Under the pieces are notes generated by a model, which saw nothing but the letters and a program-made list of their open reading frames with translations, searched no databases and was not told the origin of the DNA. Source: BA4 sp044376575 (GTDB taxonomy: Bacteria; Bacteroidota; Bacteroidia; CAIKAF01). From it: a stretch of DNA of 26,903 bases. Positions 1-5,522 of the stretch are shown piece after piece; the stretch's first letter is position 1; the number at the start of each line of letters is the position of its first letter. Made by a program: the position numbers and the translations under genes. The stretch is taken from contig JBILKR010000024.1 in assembly GCA_044376575.1 (NCBI GenBank), positions 1 to 26,903 of the forward strand. The letters are read 5' to 3'.

Positions 1-1093
1 CTGCTTGCAACAGCATGCCGGGCTTGGGTTTACGACACTCACAGTCTAATTTGTACAACGGATTTTCATCCGGAAATCCTTTGTCAGGATGATGCGGACA
101 ATAATAAATTTCATCGAGCCATGCCTGTGCTTTACTCAAATCAACTTCAATTTTATTGTGAATTTCACGCAGTTCTTTTTCGGTGCATAAATTACGCGCT
201 ACAACTGACTGGTTGGTAATCACAATGGCTTTGTACCCGCTTTGATTGATGGTGCGAACGGCCTGCGGAACATCGTCATACAAAAAAATGTCTTCAGCAC
301 GGTGAATAAACTCAGTGTCGTCGTTAAGTACACCGTCACGATCCAGAAATATGGCTTTTTGGGGATTTTCGTAAGAACTGTTTTTTACTTTTCCCGACAG
401 CACATCTTCCTCTACTTTTTTCAATCGGTCGGGAGTGCCCATGTCCTTGAGGTACTCAGAAGTGTTATATCCAACAAGCAAATATTGTTGAACAATTTCC
501 GGAAAAATATCGCGTCCAAAATCTGCAGCTTTCCCTTCCGGAAGTGCATCAATAATTTTAGGTGAAAGAATGTACAGTCCGGCATTCACCAGATTGCGGC
601 GGTATTCATCTTGTGGATGTGGTTTGGCAAAAAAAGCAGTGATTTGTTTTTGTTCGTTGAGTTCTACCAGGTCGCTGTCGTGCGGATGATCGTTGGGATG
701 CAACACCAGTGTAGCATCGGGTTGATGTTGCTGATGAAACCGGATCAGCCGGTGCAGGTCAAGATTCATGAGCACATCGCCGTACAGTACCATAAAATCA
801 TCGGTTAGTTTTTCTTTGATGGCGCGGATTCCTCCGGTGGTTCCCAGGGGTTCTTTTTCTTCAAAGTATTCAATCTGCATACCCCATTTTTCACCGTTTC
901 CGATGTGTTGAATGATGGAATCTTTCAGGTAGTTCACCAGAATGATGACTTCGGTAATTCCATAGTTATGGAGCAGTTCGAGTTGATATTCCAACAGGGG
1001 TTTGCCCAGTATGGGCAACATGGGCTTAGGGATCTCTCGGGTGAGGGATGCCAGCCGTGTACCTTTTCCTCCTGCTAGTATAACTGCTTTCAA
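1..1093 (-). CDS. Bifunctional sugar-1-phosphate nucleotidyltransferase / HAD-IIIA (GmhB/HisB-type) phosphatase, C-terminus cut off
   Basis: Open without a stop for 364 codons from a TTG start at 1093 to the window edge. The N-terminal half is a RmlA/HddC-type nucleotidyltransferase: it opens with KAVILAGGKGTRL, then IPKPMLPILGKP, LGTTGG and FMVLYGDV, and ends with YLKDMGTPDRL. The C-terminal part is a HAD phosphatase with FLDRDGVLN (nucleophile and acid/base Asp), VITNQS, and the GmhB zinc residues in CPHHPD and CECRKPKPGM. Only the last part of the HAD domain should be missing. TTG is chosen because the family alignment begins exactly there and the first in-frame ATG lies inside the IPKPMLP motif. 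The methyltransferase stop is 2 bases upstream, so the two are one operon. By family knowledge the product would dephosphorylate a sugar bisphosphate and activate the sugar 1-phosphate to an NDP-sugar, for example GDP- or ADP-heptose, for LPS core or other surface glycan. The exact sugar is an inference. Confidence 0.9.
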   Translation of the reverse strand, partial: MKAVILAGGKGTRLASLTREIPKPMLPILGKPLLEYQLELLHNYGITEVIILVNYLKDSIIQHIGNGEKWGMQIEYFEEKEPLGTTGGIRAIKEKLTDDFMVLYGDVLMNLDLHRLIRFHQQHQPDATLVLHPNDHPHDSDLVELNEQKQITAFFAKPHPQDEYRRNLVNAGLYILSPKIIDALPEGKAADFGRDIFPEIVQQYLLVGYNTSEYLKDMGTPDRLKKVEEDVLSGKVKNSSYENPQKAIFLDRDGVLNDDTEFIHRAEDIFLYDDVPQAVRTINQSGYKAIVITNQSVVARNLCTEKELREIHNKIEVDLSKAQAWLDEIYYCPHHPDKGFPDENPLYKLDCECRKPKPGMLLQA

Positions 1094-1095
1094 TG

Positions 1096-1863
1096 TTATT
1101 TTTTTCGGGCTATGTATAAAACTTCATTTTCGGGTAATGCATACCTTTTAACTTGATCGGCTGAGAGTGTTTTCACCAGCATGTTTTCTTCCACATCAAA
1201 TCCTGCTGTTTTTAAGCGATCTGCATAATCTTTGCCGTACAGGCGGAAATGATCATTCTGTAAAAAGCGACGTTCTCTTTCTTTCGGATCGGTGATGGTG
1301 ATGTCTTCATCGGTTTTTTCCATTTCATACCGTTGTGGTACTTGCAGAATGGCCCATCCTCCGGGTTTCATTACCCTGTAAATTTCCCGCATGGCATGCA
1401 CGTCGTCCGGAATGTGTTCCAGCACGTGGTTGCAGAACACCACATCGTAAGCATTGTCGGCAAAGGGCATGGCATTGATGTCCATTTTTACATCGGCCCA
1501 TGGCGACTCCAGGTCTGCCGTGGTATAGTCCAGGTTTTTCATCGACTTAAAACGCTTCAGAAAACAATATTCGGGGGCAATGTGCAATACGCGGTAGGAT
1601 GCAGTAAAAAAGTTGGTTTGGGTTTGCAGGTACAGCCACATTAAGCGGTGACGTTCGAGCGACATTGAATCGGGGGCCAGCGCATTAGCGCGGGATGCCA
1701 TTCTGCCATAAGGCAACAGGCGGCGATAGGTAATACCGGTAATGGGATCTTCGAAACGTTGACCTCTGTAAAATAAACTAATGATCCGAAGAAAAAAGTG
1801 ACTGATGTGGTGCAGGTATTTTCTGGGAATAATCCGGGTAGCGATGCTGATCAAAAACTTCAT
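1096..1863 (-). CDS. Class I SAM-dependent methyltransferase (Methyltransf_11 type)
   Basis: 255 aa from the ATG at 1863. The Rossmann SAM-binding strand reads VLHIAPEY instead of the usual GxGxG, followed by the acidic loop LDYTTADLESPWADVKMD, the motif DVVFCNHVLEHIPD and the post-motif VMKPGGWAILQVP. The ORF can be extended to a TTG at 1878, but a TTAATTTG sequence (one mismatch to the TAnnTTTG -7 box) occupies 1868-1875, so translation from 1863 is more likely. The N-terminal 40 residues are basic and hydrophobic, suggesting peripheral membrane association. It sits 2 bases upstream of the nucleotidyltransferase/HAD gene, so a substrate in surface-glycan or lipid metabolism is plausible, but the methyl acceptor cannot be told from the sequence. 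Confidence 0.85.
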   Translation of the reverse strand: MKFLISIATRIIPRKYLHHISHFFLRIISLFYRGQRFEDPITGITYRRLLPYGRMASRANALAPDSMSLERHRLMWLYLQTQTNFFTASYRVLHIAPEYCFLKRFKSMKNLDYTTADLESPWADVKMDINAMPFADNAYDVVFCNHVLEHIPDDVHAMREIYRVMKPGGWAILQVPQRYEMEKTDEDITITDPKERERRFLQNDHFRLYGKDYADRLKTAGFDVEENMLVKTLSADQVKRYALPENEVLYIARKK

Positions 1864-2026
1864 GCCACAAATTAACAAAAAGGTGGCGAATTTCAGTAAT
1901 GATTATTGAAAACCCTGAATAAAATGAAGTTCAATGATTTATGTTTTAATTAAAAAGGTTGTTGAATTGATCATTAGAATTCAAAATATTTCTATTTATA
2001 TTTCTAAAAATTTTAATAAATCAACT

Positions 2027-2341
2027 ATGTCATTCAACGGAAGTGAAGGAGAAAAAATCTCCCTGTCGGTGGCTTCAGCCATGACAAAAAATTACAGAGA
2101 CAATGCCGGAGCCAATCCTACCTTAGCCCATTACATCGGCAGGGATTTAATTGAAGAGATTTTGGCGCAGGAAGGCTGTGTGGGTATCCGCATTTATTAT
2201 GCACTCAACAGCAATGGCAGCAAGGAGCTGGTGTTGGTTGGAGTAGATGGCGATGAAAACGATATAGTGAATGGGGTGATTGCGGATAAGACTGTTAAAT
2301 GTCCTCAAAACTGCTCAACTACTAATTTATTAAATTCATAA
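2027..2341 (+). CDS. Small conserved-looking protein S of unknown function, cysteine-tailed (CPxxCS...LNS)
   Basis: 104 aa from the ATG at 2027; an upstream TTG/ATG extension to 1934 encodes low-complexity Lys/Ile/Asn residues and is probably untranslated. No signal peptide or membrane helix. The sequence is acidic and globular-looking: MSFNGSEGEKISL at the start, a helical stretch HYIGRDLIEEILAQEG, a strand pair CVGIRIYYAL and ELVLVGVDGDENDI, then the tail GVIADKTVKCPQNCSTTNLLNS with Cys92 and Cys96 (a third Cys at 51). Codon and base composition are ordinary (30 G/C in the 60 bases 2161-2220), in sharp contrast to the AT-rich membrane genes downstream. The C-terminal 25 codons recur as a remnant at 3872-3946 before A2. 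I recall similar roughly 100-aa LNS-ending hypothetical proteins in Bacteroidota but cannot confirm this here. Function unknown; probably first gene of an S-A1-B1 operon. Confidence 0.8.
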   Translation: MSFNGSEGEKISLSVASAMTKNYRDNAGANPTLAHYIGRDLIEEILAQEGCVGIRIYYALNSNGSKELVLVGVDGDENDIVNGVIADKTVKCPQNCSTTNLLNS

Positions 2342-2355
2342 TCCTAAATAAAATA

Positions 2356-3026
2356 GTGGAAATAATTTATCACATAATTTATATTACTGTTCTTATTATT
2401 TCAGTTTCATCTTTTTTTTTGTAAAAAATAAAAATAGAGAATGGTTTCTAAATTGGTTGTTTATTTTTTTGAATTTTATACTTGAAGGAATAGCGTATAT
2501 TTTATTTTTTGTTTTTGATGTTAAAAATATTTTCATTTACGACTATTATCCTTTTCTTCCAGGTAGTATTCTTTTTTGGATTTTAATACGACTAATATTT
2601 AGAAACAGAAAATTACTTCAAACTAGCAGTCTGTTCCTGTATTTTATTGTTCATTTTTTAGTTAATGCAAATACACAGTCTTTAAACTTAATGTATTCAA
2701 ATTCATTATTTAGTTTCTTAATATTTTTCATGTGTATCTATCTTGTTTGTGTACATATATTTTCAATTACAAATGGGAAAGAAAATTCTACCCAATTTCA
2801 AACCCAATTTATTTTTATCAATTTATGTTATTATTCTATCACATTATATAGAGAACTTTCAGTGGACATGAGGTATATATCATATTATAAAAATAGTCCA
2901 TTTGAAAATCAAATGATACAATTAATCATAATGACTGTAAATATATTTTACTATGCCGGTTATGCGTGGATTTTATATAAAGAAGCATTTAGAAAAGATG
3001 TTTTTATAAAAAAAGAAGTGAATTAG
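2356..3026 (+). CDS. Membrane protein A1 (about seven TM), reading frame interrupted near its start at a T9 run
   Basis: The main frame is open from 2352 to the TAG/TAA at 3026 but has no good start where the family begins; the only usable starts in it are internal (TTG 2457). A GTG at 2356, 14 bases after the S stop, starts the frame that matches paralogue A2 (VEIIYHIIYITVLIISVSS versus the A2 opening), but that frame ends at TAA 2422-2424. The two frames join if one T is added, or a -1 slip occurs, at the nine T residues 2412-2420. Joined, the protein has about 223 aa against 221 for A2. Shared landmarks are REWFLNW, NFILEG, YYPFLPG, LMYSNSL, LYRELSVDM and the basic C-terminus YKEAFRKDVFIKKEVN. 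Seven hydrophobic segments with a cytoplasmic basic tail are likely. It may be a pseudogene, phase-variable, decoded by slippage, or a base-calling error. Function unknown. Confidence 0.65.
2412..2420 (+). repeat. Homopolymer T9 at the frame break of A1
   Basis: Nine consecutive T residues lie about 19 codons after the probable GTG start of A1. The upstream frame stops immediately after (TAA 2422-2424) while the downstream frame continues for the rest of the gene. A length of ten would give one continuous frame. Confidence 0.8.
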
Positions 3027-3080
3027 AAGTAAATTGAATAGTATAGTAATTCATACCATTTTAAATTATGTTCGTTGTTG
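2974..3080 (+). repeat. Long direct repeat, copy 1 (end of A1 plus downstream DNA)
   Basis: 107 bases covering the last 17 codons of A1, its stop and about 54 untranslated bases. It matches 4571-4677 with 7 substitutions and no indels (about 93%). The untranslated part is conserved as well as the coding part. Confidence 0.85.
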
Positions 3081-3111
3081 TTAAAATTAATAATCAACTA
3101 AATTCATAATA

Positions 3112-3801
3112 TTGTATAACACAAATTACATATTACACTATTTAGCTGCAATTATAATTACTTTTTTTCCTGTAATTGTTTTTTTTTATTTAAAAAAAAT
3201 CATTGATAGAATTATGCTGATAATTCTGTGTTTCTTTTTTATAGGATGGATTTTAGATTTTAGTCAGGCTGTTTTGCTTGTTGGTTTTAATAAACATCAT
3301 ACACTATCTCATTACTTTTGTATTTTTCCTGGACTATTGTTTACATTTTCGCTGTATGAAATTGTATTCGAAAAAGGATTTTACAAATCAATTATTTATG
3401 CGACTTCATTTACATTTATTTTGTTAGTAATTACATTTTTAGATGCAAAATCTCAATCTAATGTTTACGCAGATTTTGTTTATAATATTCAAATTTTAAT
3501 TATCTGTTTAATTTACATTTATAAATCATTTAGTAAAAAAAATCTTTTTCAAAATGAAAAAAATAAATTAAAAAGTATTTTTATTCACTTTACAATGTCT
3601 TATTATAGTGTATCTATATATTTGAGTTTAGGAAGGGAATATTATTATCAAGATATTAAAAATATGTATCTTTTTTTAGATTTATTAATTACAGATTTAA
3701 ATTTGTTTGTTCACTATTCGCTATTTACATATACATTATTTCAAGTAGCCAAAAGGAATAATGCAGGAAAAATTACATTTGGAGCAAATGCCGATGAGTA
3801 A
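3112..3801 (+). CDS. Membrane protein B1 (about seven TM), unknown function
   Basis: 229 aa from a TTG at 3112. The start is supported by gap-free alignment with B2, whose ATG falls at the same column (FPVIVFFYLK here, FPVITIYFFK in B2, both 19 residues in). No ATG or GTG exists upstream in frame. Hydrophobic segments of 18-22 residues occur about seven times, with a large share of Phe, Ile, Tyr and Leu. Shared B-family landmarks are CFFFIGWILD, VLLVGFN, the IFPGLLFTFSLYEIVFEKGF block and the C-terminal tail VAKRNNAGKITFGANADE. It follows A1 by 85 bases, which include the end of a 107-base block repeated after A2. The last 13 codons plus 11 downstream bases are copied at 4678-4727. No catalytic motif is seen; receptor-like or channel-like roles cannot be distinguished. 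Confidence 0.7.
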   Translation: MYNTNYILHYLAAIIITFFPVIVFFYLKKIIDRIMLIILCFFFIGWILDFSQAVLLVGFNKHHTLSHYFCIFPGLLFTFSLYEIVFEKGFYKSIIYATSFTFILLVITFLDAKSQSNVYADFVYNIQILIICLIYIYKSFSKKNLFQNEKNKLKSIFIHFTMSYYSVSIYLSLGREYYYQDIKNMYLFLDLLITDLNLFVHYSLFTYTLFQVAKRNNAGKITFGANADE

Positions 3802-3812
3802 GTTGAAAAATA
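3763..3812 (+). repeat. B-tail direct repeat, copy 1
   Basis: 50 bases spanning the last codons and stop of B1 and 11 bases beyond; 49 of 50 identical to 4678-4727. Confidence 0.85.
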
Positions 3813-3946
3813 ATATACCTTTGATAAACGCTTCCTACAGGATTAAGTTAACAATGCGTTCAATCATTCGTTTGAATGGGGTGATTGCAGATAGGACTCA
3901 TTCATGCCCTTTGTATTGCTCTAATTACAATGTATTAAATTCATAA
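3794..3946 (+). pseudogene. Remnant of a second S gene (3' tail only), in a 50-codon chimeric frame
   Basis: Bases 3872-3946 match the last 75 bases of S (2267-2341) at 56 of 75 positions, with identical length and stop; the translation is LNGVIADRTHSCPLYCSNYNVLNS, keeping both tail cysteines. Upstream of 3872 the similarity to S stops abruptly, so the globular part is gone. An ATG at 3794, overlapping the B1 stop as ATGAGTAA, opens a 50-codon frame that runs into the tail, with an unrelated N-terminus containing NASYRIKLTMRSIIR. It may be translated by coupling to B1 but looks like debris from loss of the S copy in the second repeat unit. A2 follows 11 bases later, exactly as A1 follows S by 14. 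Confidence 0.65.
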
Positions 3947-3957
3947 ATATTTGAAAA

Positions 3958-4623
3958 TTGCTTTTTTTTATTCTTGATCTGATTTATTTTTTAGTTTTTA
4001 TTTTTTCCATATCCTCTATTATTTTTCTAAAAAAAAAGAATACCTCAGAATGGTTAATATATTGGTTTTTTTGTTTTTTTAATTTTACACTTGAAGGAAC
4101 AGGGTTGATTCTACATGAAATTTATGATATAAATGATTTTTTATTTTTCGATTATTATCCTTTTATTCCCGGTAGTTTACTGGTTTGGGTTATGCTTCGT
4201 TATGTTTTAATAAAGAATAATAAAATATCAATAATTTTATTATGTATTTATATTATTATTTTAAGTTATATAAATGTTATCACAACATCACCAAATTTAA
4301 TTTATTCAAATTCATTGTTTGATCTCGTAATAATATTGTTAAGTCTTTTAATAATTCAACAATATTTGTTTAATGAAAATTTACAAATCAAAATAAATTT
4401 TGCATTTAAATTTAGTCTACTTAATCTAACATATTTTTCCCTTATGTTATTTAGGGAATTATCAATGGATTTTCAAATGCTATTAATATTAAATAAAAAG
4501 TTAACCAATCAATTATTGCTTATAACCTTCTTATTGAATATTGTTTATTATATCATTTATTCTTTAATACTATATAAAGAAGCAAGAAGAAAAGATGTTT
4601 CTATAAAAATAGAAGTGAATTAG
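3958..4623 (+). CDS. Membrane protein A2 (about seven TM), unknown function
   Basis: 221 aa from a TTG at 3958, 11 bases after the S-tail remnant. Extremely AT-rich (4 G/C in the 60 bases 4201-4260). Seven hydrophobic stretches can be drawn at about residues 1-24, 31-53, 60-84, 88-108, 118-140, 150-170 and 185-207, followed by a basic tail (YKEARRKDVSIKIEVN) that predicts a cytoplasmic C-terminus and external N-terminus. Shared with A1: SEW, NFTLEG, DYYPFIPG, LIYSNSL and LFRELSMDF. Motifs YYxx(I/F)PG and (I/V)Yx(N/E)SL are also recognisable in B2, so A and B are probably remote paralogues. Unlike A1 its frame is intact. The 3' end and the following intergenic bases (4571-4677) are about 93% identical to those of A1, far more than the rest of the gene. 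Function unknown. Confidence 0.75.
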   Translation: MLFFILDLIYFLVFIFSISSIIFLKKKNTSEWLIYWFFCFFNFTLEGTGLILHEIYDINDFLFFDYYPFIPGSLLVWVMLRYVLIKNNKISIILLCIYIIILSYINVITTSPNLIYSNSLFDLVIILLSLLIIQQYLFNENLQIKINFAFKFSLLNLTYFSLMLFRELSMDFQMLLILNKKLTNQLLLITFLLNIVYYIIYSLILYKEARRKDVSIKIEVN

Positions 4624-4677
4624 AAGAAAATTGAATAGTATAGTAATTCATACCATTTTATATTATGTTCGTTGTTG
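4571..4677 (+). repeat. Long direct repeat, copy 2 (end of A2 plus downstream DNA)
   Basis: Second copy of the 107-base block at 2974-3080. Similarity ends exactly at 4677, where the B-tail repeat begins. Confidence 0.85.
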
Positions 4678-4716
4678 GCAGGAAAAATTACATTTGGAGC
4701 AAATGCCGTTGAGTAA
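4678..4716 (+). pseudogene. Remnant of a lost B gene (last 13 codons)
   Basis: Encodes AGKITFGANAVE and a TAA stop, the C-terminus of B1 with one substitution. The surrounding 50 bases (4678-4727) match 3763-3812 at 49 of 50 positions. It abuts the A-downstream repeat ending at 4677 with no gap, so relative to unit 1 the DNA equivalent to 3081-3762, almost the whole of a B gene, is absent. Confidence 0.75.
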
Positions 4717-4727
4717 GTTGAAAAATA
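4678..4727 (+). repeat. B-tail direct repeat, copy 2
   Basis: Second copy of the 3763-3812 block; the single change converts the Asp codon GAT to GTT. Similarity to copy 1 stops after 4727. Confidence 0.85.
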
Positions 4728-4799
4728 CATTTTAATTCATTATATACATACTTTTATTATCTTGCAATTGGTACATTAAATTAACATTCAATTGATTAC

Positions 4800-5501
4800 A
4801 TGCATCATGCTGATTTTATATACTGGTATGTTTTTCAGGCTTCATATTTATTATTTCCTGTAATCACCATTTATTTTTTTAAAAATACGATTGAAAAAGT
4901 TGGATTGGCGTTGTGGTTGTATTTCTTTTTTGGTTGCTTGATTGAAATGATTCCTCATGTTTTATTGGTTGCAAATAATTTGAATTATACTTTTTCAATC
5001 AGCAGATACTACAGTATTTTTCCTGGATTATTTTATACCTATGCACTGATAGAAATAGTATTTAAGAAAGGATGGAAAATAAGTATGTTTTATACCTTAT
5101 TATTGGTAGGTATTTTAACATCAATCAGTATTTGGGATGTATATTCTTACATTAATATATATGCTGAATCACTGAATATAATTATTGCCTTATTAATATG
5201 TATTTTTTATCTGTATCACTATTTTATTCGTATTGACGAGTTTTCTGTTTCATCAATTAAAAGAATTGAATTGCAATTTATTTTAGCGAACGTATTGTAT
5301 AAAAGTGTTTACTTCTTTATTATATACTCATTTGAATTCTCTATTCTTAAAGACTCAGCTCCACCATTTGTCACACTCTTTATTATATTGCTTCAATTGA
5401 ATAATGCGATTTATTATATATTTTCTGCATATATAATTCTTAGGGTTGCAAGAAGAGGCAATGATGGTAAAATCACTTTCGGCTTGAATGCCAGTGAATA
5501 G
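4800..5501 (+). CDS. Membrane protein B2 (about seven TM), unknown function
   Basis: 233 aa from the ATG at 4800. Landmarks shared with B1: FPVITIYFFK, LYFFFGCLIE, HVLLVANN, the YYSIFPGLFYTYALIEIVFKKGW block, and the C-terminal tail VARRGNDGKITFGLNASE. About seven membrane segments; the basic ARR before the tail suggests a cytoplasmic C-terminus. It has the best start codon of the four membrane genes and no sign of damage. It lies 84 bases downstream of the B-tail remnant, so it probably represents a third, otherwise lost, repeat unit or the original downstream copy. It converges on the LysM gene with 21 bases between the stops. The layout (short 7TM protein with YYxIFPG and IYAESL) reminds me of short 7TM hypothetical proteins common in Bacteroidota, but I cannot verify the family. 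Confidence 0.75.
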   Translation: MHHADFIYWYVFQASYLLFPVITIYFFKNTIEKVGLALWLYFFFGCLIEMIPHVLLVANNLNYTFSISRYYSIFPGLFYTYALIEIVFKKGWKISMFYTLLLVGILTSISIWDVYSYINIYAESLNIIIALLICIFYLYHYFIRIDEFSVSSIKRIELQFILANVLYKSVYFFIIYSFEFSILKDSAPPFVTLFIILLQLNNAIYYIFSAYIILRVARRGNDGKITFGLNASE

Positions 5502-5522
5502 ATAAATAGTAGATCGAATCAA

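Noticed and set aside
242..808. Plus-strand open frames at 242-565 and 611-808
   Set aside because: They lie antisense to the nucleotidyltransferase/HAD gene, whose motifs are unambiguous; their translations have no domain character.
1934..2026. 31-residue N-terminal extension of S
   Set aside because: Low-complexity AT-rich codons typical of the spacer, whereas the globular sequence and normal composition begin at the ATG 2027.
2267..2341. S as a ribosomally made peptide precursor with a cysteine core
   Set aside because: No modifying enzyme, protease or exporter with an ATPase is nearby, no leader cleavage motif is visible, and the N-terminal part looks like a folded domain.
2027..5501. 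The island as a transposon or integron
   Set aside because: No transposase, integrase, terminal inverted repeats or attC-like palindromes were found; the repeats are direct and explained by duplication of the cassette.
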